From Cryobacterium sp. Y11 (GTDB taxonomy: Bacteria; Actinomycetota; Actinomycetes; Actinomycetales; Microbacteriaceae): a stretch of DNA of 64,000 bases. Both the position numbers and the translations under genes were made by a program. The notes beneath the pieces are model-generated. The model had not been told where the DNA came from. It saw only the letters and a list, made by a program, of their open reading frames with translations, and did not search any database. This document shows, in pieces, positions 26,201 to 34,935 of this stretch. The stretch lies in assembly GCF_002929535.1 (NCBI RefSeq), contig NZ_PJJO01000058.1, positions 229,733 through 293,732 of the forward strand, read 5' to 3'. How positions within the stretch are numbered: position 1 is the stretch's first letter; each line of letters opens with the position of its first letter.

Positions 26201-27979
26201 ATGTCATCCTCCCCAGCGGTGCACGTTGTCCCCGTGAAGCGCACGCGCACCATCGTCGGGTTCGTCGTGCTCGGTCTGCTTGTGGTTGTCGTCGCGGCCA
26301 CCGCCTGGGTGGGCATTCGCGGGTTGCAGGCCAAGGGCGCCCTTGAGGCTGCCGTGCCGCTTGCTGCGAGCATCACCGAGCAGGTCATGGCCGGTAATGC
26401 CGAGGCGGTACGATTCACCGCCGCCGAGCTGGCCCAGTATGCCGAGACGGCGAGATCCCGCACGAGCGATCCGGTCTGGCGCAGCTACGAATTGCTTCCG
26501 TTTTTGGGGCCGAACCTCGAGGCCGTGCGTGAGTTGGCCGCTGTCGTTGATGATGTTGCCGAGAATGCAATTTCCCCGCTCGCCACTCTCGACCCGAATG
26601 ATTTCACGACCGTCGACGGTGCGATGGCCGTGCAGCCCGTGGTCGACGCACAACCGCCGGTAGCCGCGGCGAACACTGCACTAGCCCGCGCCGTCAAGAA
26701 CGTGAACGCCATCGACACCGGCAACGTGCTGGGCGTTGTGCGTAGCGCGGTCACCCGGTTGCAGTCGGTTACGGTCGAGGCCGCTGGCACCCTCGACGGC
26801 CTGAACCGGGCGGTCATCCTGCTGCCGGCCATGTTGGGCGGGGACGCGCCGCGCGATTACATTGTGCTGTTTCAGAACCTGGCCGAGGTGCGCGCGACCG
26901 GCGGTAATCCCGGCGCGCTCGCCCTGCTGCACGCCGACCAGGGCCGCATCGATCTCACGCAGCAAGCCACTTCCGAGGACTTCAACCCGTTTGCTGCCCC
27001 GGTGCTGCCGCTCAGCGCCGGCACCAGCTCCATTTACGGTGAGATCACCGGCGAATACCTTCAAGATGTCACCCTCACTCCGGACTTTGCCGAAACCGGC
27101 GCCCTCACCCGCGAAATGTGGCGCCTTGAGTTCGGTCTGCAAGCGAACGGAGTGCTCTCGGTCGACCCGGTGGCGCTGAGCTATCTGCTCGAAGCGACCG
27201 GCCCGATCACTCTCGCCACCGGCGACGAGCTCACCGCCGACAACGCGGTGAAGTTGTTGCTGCGCGACGTTTACGCACGCTACGAGGTACTCGATCAGCA
27301 AGACGTCTTCTTCGCGGCCGCGGCGGGTGCCGTATTCGATGCCGTCAAAAGTGGCAACGCCAATCCGGTCAAACTCATCGACGCACTCACCCGGGCTGCA
27401 GGCGAACATCGACTGCTGATCTGGAACGCCGATGAGGCCGAGCAAGCCGTGCTCGCAGGCACCACGCTGGCCGGTGGTCGGCCGGTCAGCGATGATAAAA
27501 CGAACCGGTTCGGCCTGTATCTCAACGATCTCACTGGCGCGAAAATGGACTTTTACCTCGACGTCACTTCCGCGCTCGGCCAGCGCACATGCCGCAAAGA
27601 CCTGCGCCCGCAGTACGCGCTGGAGGTCACCGTCACCAACACTGCTCCAGCGGATGCCGCAACGACCCTCCCCGCCTACGTCACCGGTCGAAACATATCG
27701 GGGGTGCCGCTGGGCAACATCAAGACCATGGTATCGGCCTATGGAACTCCCGAGATGTACAACCTCGGAGTCACGCGCGATGGAGTCGACGCGCCATACA
27801 CTCCGGGCACCGATGCCATGTACCCGGTGAGCTCGATTGTCGTCGAACTGGCTCCCGGCGACAGCACCGTGTTGCGCTTTGACTGGCTCGGTCCCGAGCC
27901 GTTCACTGGTGAGCTCGCGCTGCGCAGCACCCCGCTGATTGAGCTGCACGAGACGGGCTCGCTCAATTTGCGTTGTTAG
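26201..27979 (+). CDS. DUF4012 membrane-anchored protein
   Basis: 592 residues. One membrane helix near the N-terminus (IVGFVVLGLLVVVVAATAWVG, about 15-35) leaves about 550 residues outside. Conserved family blocks are visible: RDYIVLFQNLAEVRATGGNPGALALL and LLEATGPI, and a C-terminal domain with a DxTSALGQRTC-type motif. DUF4012 proteins are found beside exopolysaccharide genes in actinobacteria; a role in polymer export or ligation is suspected but unproven. Here it is bracketed by two Wzc-like kinases. Start ATG 26201 lies just after GGGG. Confidence 0.85.
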   Translation: MSSSPAVHVVPVKRTRTIVGFVVLGLLVVVVAATAWVGIRGLQAKGALEAAVPLAASITEQVMAGNAEAVRFTAAELAQYAETARSRTSDPVWRSYELLPFLGPNLEAVRELAAVVDDVAENAISPLATLDPNDFTTVDGAMAVQPVVDAQPPVAAANTALARAVKNVNAIDTGNVLGVVRSAVTRLQSVTVEAAGTLDGLNRAVILLPAMLGGDAPRDYIVLFQNLAEVRATGGNPGALALLHADQGRIDLTQQATSEDFNPFAAPVLPLSAGTSSIYGEITGEYLQDVTLTPDFAETGALTREMWRLEFGLQANGVLSVDPVALSYLLEATGPITLATGDELTADNAVKLLLRDVYARYEVLDQQDVFFAAAAGAVFDAVKSGNANPVKLIDALTRAAGEHRLLIWNADEAEQAVLAGTTLAGGRPVSDDKTNRFGLYLNDLTGAKMDFYLDVTSALGQRTCRKDLRPQYALEVTVTNTAPADAATTLPAYVTGRNISGVPLGNIKTMVSAYGTPEMYNLGVTRDGVDAPYTPGTDAMYPVSSIVVELAPGDSTVLRFDWLGPEPFTGELALRSTPLIELHETGSLNLRC

Positions 27980-27980
27980 G

Positions 27981-28049
27981 GTCTGACCGGCGTGCACCGA
28001 TAGTCAGACGTGGCGCGACCCCTGATTGCGGGGCACCGTGCAATCGGGG
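27981..28049 (+). terminator. Two successive hairpins between the DUF4012 gene and kinase 2
   Basis: GTCTGAC (27981-27987) pairs with GTCAGAC (28003-28009). CCCC-T-GATTGC (28019-28029) pairs with GCAATCGGGG (28040-28049) with one bulged base. No U tract follows either, so termination could be partial. Confidence 0.4.
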
Positions 28050-28112
28050 CTCTTGGCGCAACTGTGTCAAACTACCGGGGGGCAGCTTTGTGCCGCAACG
28101 AAAGGTAGCACA

Positions 28113-29549
28113 GTGGAACTCCATGATTACATGCGCATCCTGCGCAAGAGTTGGCTACTCATCGTGGCGGCGACTCTCGTGGCGGTGGCGGCAGCATCCG
28201 GTTTCTCGATTGTGCAGACGCCATCTTATAGCACCACATCGAAGGTTGTCGTGTTGACCGAATCGGGCGGCAGTACGAGCGATCTCGTGCAGGGCGAGAA
28301 CTTTACGGTAGCTAGAGTGAAGTCATATTCCGGCCTTGCCCGCACTCCGCTGGTGCTGCTGCCCGTGATCGAGAGCCTCGACCTGCGCATCACGGCGGTC
28401 GAACTGGCCAAGCACATCGCCGTCTCCGCGCCGCTCGACACATCGATCCTCGACATCACGGTCACCGACACCGACCCGGTTCGTGCCGCCGCAATTGCCA
28501 ATGCCGTCTCGCAGAGTCTCACCGACGAAGTGCAAGCCATTGAGAAGCCAGATGACCCCGCTGCTGCACCGCCGGTGAAATTCACTCGGATCCAGGTGGC
28601 CAGCGTTCCAATTATGCCGGTCAGCCCCAACGTGCCCCTCAACTTGGCGCTCGGCGCTCTCGTTGGGCTGGCTCTCGGCGTCGGCGGCGCGGTGCTGCGT
28701 GAAATCCTGGACACCCGCATTCGCACCCAGCGTGACGTTGAGCAGGTCACCGACGTGCCCGTCATCGGCGGAATCCTCTTTGACCCGAAAGCCATTGAAC
28801 GCCCACTCATCGTGCACGCTGACCCACACAGCCCGCTGGCAGAATCGTTTCGCACGCTGCGCACCAATTTGCAGTACCTCAACGTGGAGCGCGCCGAGCG
28901 CTCATTTGTGGTCACATCGTCGATCGGCGCCGAGGGCAAGAGCACCACGAGCGCGAATCTGGCTATTTCTCTCGCTGATTCCGGCGCCCGCGTTCTACTC
29001 GTCGATGCTGACCTGCGACGCCCGCGCATCGCCGACTACATGAACATCGAGGGCGGCGTCGGACTGACCGACCTGCTCATCGGGCGGGCCGAAATTAACG
29101 ACGTCATTCAGCCGTGGGGCCACGGTCAGCTGTACGTGCTGCCCGCCGGGCACATTCCGCCCAACCCGAGCGAGATGCTCGGGTCGTCGCGCATGACGCA
29201 GATCATCGAGCAGTTCAACCGTAGTTTCGACGTCGTCATCTTTGACTGCCCGCCGCTGCTTCCTGTGACGGATGCCGCCATCCTGGCCAAGCGAGTCGGT
29301 GGCACCATCCTTATTGTCGCGTCAGGGCGCACGCCGAAGAACCAGCTCACGGGCGCCATCGCGGCGCTGAACAACGTCGGTGCCGGGATTAGCGGAGTGG
29401 TCATGACGATGCTGCCGACCAAGGGACCGGATACCTACGGATCCGGCCACTTCGGCCAGTATGGTTACGGACACACCTATGGTGACGTCGGCGCCGCGCC
29501 CGAAATCGTGGCACCAGACTATTCCCGTCGATCGAGAGCTCGAGTATGA
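28113..29549 (+). CDS. Wzc-like polysaccharide co-polymerase / tyrosine autokinase 2
   Basis: 478 residues from GTG 28113 with AAAGG nearby. It is colinear with, and clearly a paralogue of, the protein at 24680: same Wzz domain (MELHDYMRILRKSW), same helices, Walker A EGKSTTSANLA, Walker A' LLVDADLRRPR, Walker B VVIFDCPPLLPVTDA, and a less dense tyrosine tail (YGSGHFGQYGYGHTYGD). The stop overlaps the phosphatase start as ATGA, so kinase and phosphatase are translationally coupled. Two copies may work on different polymers or form mixed rings. Confidence 0.92.
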   Translation: MELHDYMRILRKSWLLIVAATLVAVAAASGFSIVQTPSYSTTSKVVVLTESGGSTSDLVQGENFTVARVKSYSGLARTPLVLLPVIESLDLRITAVELAKHIAVSAPLDTSILDITVTDTDPVRAAAIANAVSQSLTDEVQAIEKPDDPAAAPPVKFTRIQVASVPIMPVSPNVPLNLALGALVGLALGVGGAVLREILDTRIRTQRDVEQVTDVPVIGGILFDPKAIERPLIVHADPHSPLAESFRTLRTNLQYLNVERAERSFVVTSSIGAEGKSTTSANLAISLADSGARVLLVDADLRRPRIADYMNIEGGVGLTDLLIGRAEINDVIQPWGHGQLYVLPAGHIPPNPSEMLGSSRMTQIIEQFNRSFDVVIFDCPPLLPVTDAAILAKRVGGTILIVASGRTPKNQLTGAIAALNNVGAGISGVVMTMLPTKGPDTYGSGHFGQYGYGHTYGDVGAAPEIVAPDYSRRSRARV

Positions 29550-30298
29550 CCACGCCCCCCATCGCTGATGCCCCCCTCGCCCAGCCCGGCCTGCCGGTCG
29601 CAGCCCCCCGCATCCTGATTGTCTGCACCGGCAACATTTGCCGGTCGCCGCTGGCCGAGCAGTTGCTCCGCGCGAGCCTGAGTGCTGCTGGCATCGACGC
29701 CGTCGTTACGAGCGCCGGAACGCGGGCCATGACGGGCAGCGCCATGACTCCCGAGGCCGCGGTGCTTTCGACGCAATACGGCGCCGCGAGCACCGATCAC
29801 ATCGCTCGGCAGCTCACCGAACAGCTCATCGCCGGGGCCGACCTCGTGCTGACCGCCACCCGCGACCACCGCCGCGAGGTCGTCACCCTGCTGCCCAAGG
29901 CCACCCGCTACACCTTCACCCTGAACCAGTTCGCCCGACTGGTGGCCAACGAACCCATCCCGGCGCCTGATGCCGCCCCCCGCGACGCCCAAACCAGCCG
30001 CGACTCCGCCCCCCTTCCGCTGGTCGAAATCTCGACAAGCTCGATCCAAGGCCCGGTGAACGAGACCGCAATCCCGGCACCGCAACCCGCCTCCGCAACC
30101 CGGCCATCCCGCGATTTCCCGGCCTACATCGCCTCCGTCGCGGCAACCCGCGGACTCCAGCCATCCCCGAACCCACCCACCCGCGACGACGTCGAAGACC
30201 CCTACCGCCAGTCAGCCGCCGTGTACGCGCGCGCCGCCGCCGCCATCAACTCCTCCGTCACCACGATCACCGCCGCCCTCGTCGCGGCCCGCGACTGA
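29546..30298 (+). CDS. Low-molecular-weight protein-tyrosine phosphatase (Wzb-like)
   Basis: 250 residues against about 150-190 for the family. The P-loop CTGNICRS (Cys27 to Arg33) and following SPLAEQLLR are perfect, and the general-acid Asp lies in DVEDPYRQS near 213-221. Between about 140 and 200 there is a Pro/Ala/Ser-rich insertion. Part of its DNA (30018-30047) matches the TGGTCGA...TCGACAAGCTCGA repeat family seen elsewhere in the window, so the insertion probably came from a repeat. The enzyme would dephosphorylate the Wzc-like kinases. Confidence 0.9.
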   Translation: MTTPPIADAPLAQPGLPVAAPRILIVCTGNICRSPLAEQLLRASLSAAGIDAVVTSAGTRAMTGSAMTPEAAVLSTQYGAASTDHIARQLTEQLIAGADLVLTATRDHRREVVTLLPKATRYTFTLNQFARLVANEPIPAPDAAPRDAQTSRDSAPLPLVEISTSSIQGPVNETAIPAPQPASATRPSRDFPAYIASVAATRGLQPSPNPPTRDDVEDPYRQSAAVYARAAAAINSSVTTITAALVAARD

Positions 30299-31254
30299 TG
30301 GCGGCGCCTCAGGGGCGACGGAGCGTTATCGCCTACGCCGCCGTCGCACTCTTCCTGCTCGTCGACGCGGTGCTGATCACGACGGCGCTCTCGCCGACGC
30401 CGGTCGACGCCGCTACCGACGCGTCGTCGACTGCCCGACCGACAGCATCCGCTCTCAGTACACCGCCATCACCCACCCCGTCGGCAACCACAACCGCCGC
30501 GCCCGCGGTTGCCCCAGCCCCGGCGACGCGCTTGCTCTCAGCCGTGTCGGACACCGCAGCCTGGCGCGCCACGACCGGCCCCTGCCCGGCGACCGCGGCC
30601 TCGCCGGAGCTCAGCACCGATGCCGGCGAGAGCTGGATCGCCAGCGACGCGACCGGACCGTCGGGAGCCACCGCTCTGCAAAACATCACCGCTCTGAGCG
30701 AATCGGTCGCCGAATTCGTCGGCCTTGACGAAGATTGCGCCCCGCAGTTCATCAAGACCTTTGTCGGCGGCGACAACTACACCAGCTATCCCGTCGAGCT
30801 CGAAGACGCCTGGTACGTCGACCCCGCCGACCGCGCCACCGTGCACGGCCCGGACGGCGACGCCCCGGCGCCCTGCGACTCGGTCGTGCACCTCGCCGCG
30901 AGCACGTCCGACTCCGCCGCCGTGCTCTGCGCCGACGGCCGACTCTTCACCACAGCGGATGCCGCAGCCACCTGGTCAGCGCCGGTCGCCCTTCCCGGAA
31001 TGGTCACCCTCACCGCCACCGACACCGGCTACCTCGCCGTCGTCACCTCCGCCGACCCCACGGACTGTCGCGGCGTGAATATCGTTCCCCTCACCGAGAC
31101 CCTTGAAGCTGCGGGCGCCACGTGTTTTGAGACCGATCTGGCGCCAACGGCACTGGCCGGCAACGTCGCTGTGTCGACCGCCGACGACACCCTCTGGCTC
31201 TGGATCGGCGACGCTACCCTGCGCCTCACCGCCGCGGGCGAGCCCCAGCCGTAA
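30298..31254 (+). CDS. Membrane-anchored protein with Asp-box-like propeller
   Basis: 318 residues; the ATG overlaps the phosphatase stop (TGATG). A signal anchor at about 8-28 (VIAYAAVALFLLVDAVLIT) is followed by about 50 residues rich in Thr, Pro and Ala, then a domain with repeated Asp-box-like turns (STDAGESWIAS; TTADAAATWSAP) of the BNR/sialidase-type propeller fold. No catalytic residues are recognised. Its place at the end of the kinase-phosphatase operon suggests an extracytoplasmic role linked to polymer display. Function otherwise unknown. Confidence 0.7.
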   Translation: MAAPQGRRSVIAYAAVALFLLVDAVLITTALSPTPVDAATDASSTARPTASALSTPPSPTPSATTTAAPAVAPAPATRLLSAVSDTAAWRATTGPCPATAASPELSTDAGESWIASDATGPSGATALQNITALSESVAEFVGLDEDCAPQFIKTFVGGDNYTSYPVELEDAWYVDPADRATVHGPDGDAPAPCDSVVHLAASTSDSAAVLCADGRLFTTADAAATWSAPVALPGMVTLTATDTGYLAVVTSADPTDCRGVNIVPLTETLEAAGATCFETDLAPTALAGNVAVSTADDTLWLWIGDATLRLTAAGEPQP

Positions 31255-31361
31255 ACGCCGGCAATTCATTGGGCACGCGAGCTCGAAGGTGGCAAGTTGC
31301 CTGAATTGGCCCCCGCTCTACACGGGTTGCGCAAAACCGCGCGCGCCCCGGCCAGCTGGAC

Positions 31362-31367
31362 TATTCT
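31362..31367 (+). promoter_or_regulatory. -10 box of a probable leaderless mRNA
   Basis: TATTCT ends 6 bases before ATG 31374 with no ribosome-binding site. Confidence 0.4.
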
Positions 31368-31373
31368 CTCTTC

Positions 31374-31706
31374 ATGGACGAGATAGGTGAGAACGTCTCG
31401 TGGCTCTTTCAAAAAAAAGACGCCATCGAGCCTCACCTGTGCCCGCAGTGCGGCTGGGTAATGGCGGTTGCCTGGCACGGCGACGCTTTCGACTATGCCT
31501 GCGCCAATCTCTCCTGCACCCAGCTGTACTTCGGCCCTCCGTACACCGAAGCCGAACTGGCCAGCGATACCGCGGTCTTGGTCGGCCCGCCGAATTGCCC
31601 GCGCTGCCTCATCCGCATGGAGGTCGTGCCCGACGGCCAGGCCTTCAAATTCACCTGTCTCCAAGACGGATGCGACGGCATCTGGCCCCCCCGCGACTCC
31701 CGTTAA
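31374..31706 (+). CDS. Small zinc-ribbon protein
   Basis: 110 residues. Cysteines fall in metal-knuckle spacing: CPQCGW and CANLSC in the first half and CPRCL and CLQDGC in the second, so two zinc ribbons are likely. No DNA-binding or enzymatic signature is visible. It stands alone between the polymer-control operon and a nucleoside-kinase-like gene. Function unknown. Confidence 0.65.
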   Translation: MDEIGENVSWLFQKKDAIEPHLCPQCGWVMAVAWHGDAFDYACANLSCTQLYFGPPYTEAELASDTAVLVGPPNCPRCLIRMEVVPDGQAFKFTCLQDGCDGIWPPRDSR

Positions 31707-31719
31707 TCCCGCCCCGCCC

Positions 31720-31725
31720 TAGAGT
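31720..31725 (+). promoter_or_regulatory. -10 box of a probable leaderless mRNA
   Basis: TAGAGT ends 6 bases before ATG 31732; no Shine-Dalgarno sequence is present. Confidence 0.42.
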
Positions 31726-31731
31726 CGACTT

Positions 31732-32400
31732 ATGCCATCCAATAGCCTGACCGATCCACCGGCATCCGCTCAACTGACCGAACTTGCCAGCCGCGTCATC
31801 GCGCTGCTGCCCGAGCACGGCCGCATCCTGGTCGGCATCGCCGGCAGCCCGGGCGCCGGCAAAACCACCCTCGCTAGGCGGGTTGTCGCGAAGGTGAACG
31901 AGCAACTCGGCAGTGAAAGCTCAGCCGTGCACCTGCCCATGGACGGTTTTCATCTCGCCAACGCCACCCTCGATCGCCTCGGCCGGCACGATCGCAAGGG
32001 GGCCATCGACACGTTCGACGGCTGGGGATTCGTCGCCCTGCTCCGCCGCCTTCTCACCGAACACGACCATACCGTCTACGCGCCAAGCTTCGACCGCAAT
32101 GTCGACGAGGGTATCGCGGCCGAGATTGCCGTGCTGCCGAGCGCTCGCGTGGTCATGGTCGAGGGAAACTATCTGCTCGCCGGCACCGAGCCGTGGGGCC
32201 TGATCAACACACTCCTCGTCGAGTCCTGGTTCTGCCAGACCAGCGAGCCGGAGCGCCTTCGCCGTCTGGTCGACCGGCACGAGCGCCACGGTCGTAGCCC
32301 CGAGGCTGCCCTCGCCTGGGCCGAGTCCGTCGACGGCGCGAACGCCGTCCTCATCGAAGCCACGCGCGCCCGAGCCACCCGCACCATCTTCGGCCTGTAG
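31732..32400 (+). CDS. P-loop nucleoside/sugar kinase family protein (PRK/uridine kinase-like)
   Basis: 222 residues. The P-loop GIAGSPGAGKTTLARRV is at about 34-50, followed by the family block LPMDGFHLANATLDRLGRHDRKGAIDTFDGWG, where the Asp is the presumed catalytic base, and PSFDRNVDEG. The last part has VMVEGNYLL and a LID-like arginine segment (ERLRRLVDRHERHG). Relatives include YggC/FrcK-type kinases and pantothenate kinase-like proteins; substrate cannot be set from sequence. It is a monocistronic gene with a leaderless-type start. Confidence 0.82.
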   Translation: MPSNSLTDPPASAQLTELASRVIALLPEHGRILVGIAGSPGAGKTTLARRVVAKVNEQLGSESSAVHLPMDGFHLANATLDRLGRHDRKGAIDTFDGWGFVALLRRLLTEHDHTVYAPSFDRNVDEGIAAEIAVLPSARVVMVEGNYLLAGTEPWGLINTLLVESWFCQTSEPERLRRLVDRHERHGRSPEAALAWAESVDGANAVLIEATRARATRTIFGL

Positions 32401-32417
32401 CCCCGCTCCTACTCCCG

Positions 32418-32467
32418 CTGGTCGAGCGTGGTCATCCCGCTAACCCCGAACTGGGGGTACACCCCAG
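32418..32467. repeat. Repeat relic and hairpin
   Basis: CGCTGGTCGAGCG near 32416-32428 is a relic of the window's dispersed repeat. CTGGGG-GTACA-CCCCAG at 32451-32467 forms a short hairpin without U tract. Confidence 0.4.
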
Positions 32468-32542
32468 CGCGCAGACCCCATTTCATCGAATCTAGTATGA
32501 AACATCACGATCACTTGGCGTCGTGCAGATGTGGGGATCTTC

Positions 32543-33598
32543 ATGCCGTTCTTTTTGCCGTCTTTCGCGCGGTTTTCCCCGACTCCAAGACGCGGACGCG
32601 TCGTCGCCCCCGTGCTGGCCGCCAGCATTCTTGGCCTCACTCTGTTTGCCGGCGCACCCACGGCCGCACACGCCGAGTCCGCGTTTGACGTTCCAGAATC
32701 ACCGCTCATCGAAATGCAGACGGATGCCGACGGCAACTGGTTCTGGCAGGTCACCGTTACCAGTGACTCCGCCTACATCGCCACCTGGGAGCGCGAAGAA
32801 GGCATCTGGCCGAACGCCGATGTGGCAATGCAAGCTGGGACGGCACTGGCTCAATGCCGCAGTGATGGCAAGCGCGCCTACCTGGATCGCTTCACGACCT
32901 ACGCTGAGTTCGCGGCGGCGCCGAACACACAAATTGAAGGCGGTGTAGAGGGCGCGTCCGCTACGTGGACCTCGGACGATCCTGCTTTCCTTGCCGCCCA
33001 TGCCGTCTGCAATGAGCAGTCAGAATGGGACTGGACACAAAACGTTTCCACAGCGACCGGCGCTCCGAATCAAAAAGTGATCGCCATCTCCAGCGACCAG
33101 ATGGGCCCGGGCAGCCACACGCTCTTCATCGCCAGCATGGAGTACCCCGATAGCCAGGAATGTTCGATAACGTGGCCCGACGGCGGTTTGGGCAGCTACG
33201 GCTGCCTGCCCACCTTCATTGTCGAAGAGATGACCGTGGCGGTGGCCTATCCCGATTCGACCGCATCCGTTTTGCCCGGCCCCCTCGTCGGCAACAACAC
33301 CGCCTTCGACGCATCCATCTTCAGCGACTTGGCGCTGACCGGCCAGTCACCCGAAGCGGATGCCGGCCCACTTCAAGCGTCGGATCTCACGATCACGCCA
33401 CCGATCGGTCCGCTCCTCATTACCGTTGCGCTCACGCTGATCTTTGCGATTCTGATCGCTCTGCCAAGTGCTTTGCTGGAAGCCACAATCGAGAACAATG
33501 AATCGCGCATCGGCGCCTTCTTGAAGAAAATTCTCCCGCCCCGCCGCCGCACTGCGCCCCGCGCCAAGGCCGTTACCGCTTCAGGAATCGACAGTTGA
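32543..33598 (+). CDS. Secreted membrane-anchored hypothetical protein
   Basis: 351 residues from ATG 32543, with GGGGA 6 bases before it. A basic N-terminus and hydrophobic stretch ending AAHAE (about 20-48) form a signal peptide. The exported domain of about 230 residues has several cysteines (AQCRSDGKR, AVCNEQSE, ECSITWPDGGLGSYGCLP) that could pair. A C-terminal membrane helix (IGPLLITVALTLIFAILIALPSALL) is followed by a basic cytoplasmic tail. No family recognised. It overlaps the next membrane gene (TGATG), so the pair is coupled. Confidence 0.7.
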   Translation: MPFFLPSFARFSPTPRRGRVVAPVLAASILGLTLFAGAPTAAHAESAFDVPESPLIEMQTDADGNWFWQVTVTSDSAYIATWEREEGIWPNADVAMQAGTALAQCRSDGKRAYLDRFTTYAEFAAAPNTQIEGGVEGASATWTSDDPAFLAAHAVCNEQSEWDWTQNVSTATGAPNQKVIAISSDQMGPGSHTLFIASMEYPDSQECSITWPDGGLGSYGCLPTFIVEEMTVAVAYPDSTASVLPGPLVGNNTAFDASIFSDLALTGQSPEADAGPLQASDLTITPPIGPLLITVALTLIFAILIALPSALLEATIENNESRIGAFLKKILPPRRRTAPRAKAVTASGIDS

Positions 33599-34611
33599 TG
33601 ACCAACATTGAACTCACCGAGGTAGAGGCGACCACGGTCGCGACGACCCTTGCTTCGCAGACGGCTCCATCGCCTTCGGCACCGGAGACCCGGTCCGAAG
33701 GGGAATCCGAGACGCCGGAAGTCGCGACACCAGCCGCCACTGCCAAGTCCGGCGCAGCGAAACCCCGCCGCCGATGGTACGACTCACTCGGCCACGTGCA
33801 TGGCCCCTGGGCGCTACTGATCATCGTGCTCAGCGCTGTGATTGCGGGGTTTGCTGACCCGAGCTATGGCGTGAACTGGATGTCGCTGCGACTGCTCACC
33901 ACCTTCGTCACCGTGTTCGCGGTTTTCAATTACGGTGGCGCGATGGTGAAACGCATTGTTGGGTTTCGGGTCAGGCAGGGGTATCGCCCACGCATCACGG
34001 CCCGACCGATGTATCTCGCGATCATTCTGGTCACCGTGATGTTCGGACGCGGAACTGGGGTGAGCCCGGCGCTAATTTTCGGCTCTGTTCTGGCTCTCGA
34101 CTACGGGCTCCAAACGGTGGGCACTGCCCGTACCGCTCTGGTTACCATCGGGGGAGCCGTCTGGGCGGCGCTTCTCGGCCTCGCCGCATACGCCGGGTAC
34201 ACCTTTCTCGTGGTGCGGCCGATTCCGAGCTTCATCGAGTGGCAGCGAATCGACCCGAACATAGCGTTCGTCGCGCACCAAGCCACCGAATTCGGCAATG
34301 TTGCGCTGGGGGAGTTCTTCTCCACGCTCTGCATTGCCGCCCTCTCCTCGCTCCCAATAGCACTGCTGCCATTTGCCTTTCTCGAAGGCGCGAACCTTTG
34401 GCGGTATAACCGTGTCCTGTGGGTCATTGTTTATGCATTTGGCGCAACCATATACAGTTACGTGCTCGTGCCGCTGCCCGCGTCGTGGGATGAAATCACC
34501 GTTACCGTCGGCGCCTGGGCCGGGGTCTACCTGGCCTACGCGGCTATCGCGGTGGCCGTCTGGGCCTACTTTAGGTACGCGAAGCCCCGCAGCCCCGCCA
34601 TCGCGCCGTAG
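33598..34611 (+). CDS. Polytopic membrane protein, unknown family
   Basis: 337 residues from ATG 33598 (a TTG three bases earlier is possible). The first 65 residues are Thr/Ala/Glu/Pro-rich and disordered, followed by a basic patch (KPRRRWYD) and about seven hydrophobic helices. A conserved-looking loop is FGRGTGVSPALIFGSVLALDYG. It is translationally coupled to the exported protein before it, which suggests one envelope complex. No catalytic motif is visible. Confidence 0.68.
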   Translation: MTNIELTEVEATTVATTLASQTAPSPSAPETRSEGESETPEVATPAATAKSGAAKPRRRWYDSLGHVHGPWALLIIVLSAVIAGFADPSYGVNWMSLRLLTTFVTVFAVFNYGGAMVKRIVGFRVRQGYRPRITARPMYLAIILVTVMFGRGTGVSPALIFGSVLALDYGLQTVGTARTALVTIGGAVWAALLGLAAYAGYTFLVVRPIPSFIEWQRIDPNIAFVAHQATEFGNVALGEFFSTLCIAALSSLPIALLPFAFLEGANLWRYNRVLWVIVYAFGATIYSYVLVPLPASWDEITVTVGAWAGVYLAYAAIAVAVWAYFRYAKPRSPAIAP

Positions 34612-34900
34612 CTGCTCCGGCCACATGCCGGTGGGAACGACATCTGCGCCAAATGTTTTCATCCCGCGTTCGCAAAGCTCAGGAACCAACCTGACTATGC
34701 CTGCAAAACGTGGCACTTCTGTCCGAGTGAGGTCGCGAACGGCGTAGCCGTCAATCGTGGCACGCCGCACCCATCCCGTCGGTCGAGCTCGCCGAGACTG
34801 CCATCGACCAACCCGCCCGCGTCTGCGAAACCCGACCATTCCGCAACCGCATGGTGCAAGGGCGCCGAACGCGGCGTCGCCGTCGGCACCGATCCATTTC
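34612..34900. other. Spacer with a degenerate dispersed repeat
   Basis: No supported gene. At about 34778-34812 GTCGGTCGAGCTCGCCGAGA...CCATCGACCAAC is a divergent copy of the TTGGTCGA...TCGACCAA family. A minus-strand frame (about 34612-34770) reads like a protein fragment but no family is recognised. Confidence 0.45.
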
Positions 34901-34929
34901 TGTACATTACCGCCATGAGAATGTACACT
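34901..34929 (+). promoter_or_regulatory. Promoter and YefM-type operator of the toxin-antitoxin pair
   Basis: TGTACATT (34901-34908) and AATGTACA (34920-34927) form an 8-bp-arm inverted repeat. Each contains TGTACA, the hexamer recognised by E. coli YefM. The first TGTACA doubles as a -35 element and TACACT (34924-34929), 17 bp on, as the -10, ending 6 bases before ATG 34936. Repressor binding would therefore block both promoter elements. Confidence 0.62.
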
Positions 34930-34935
34930 TTGGGC

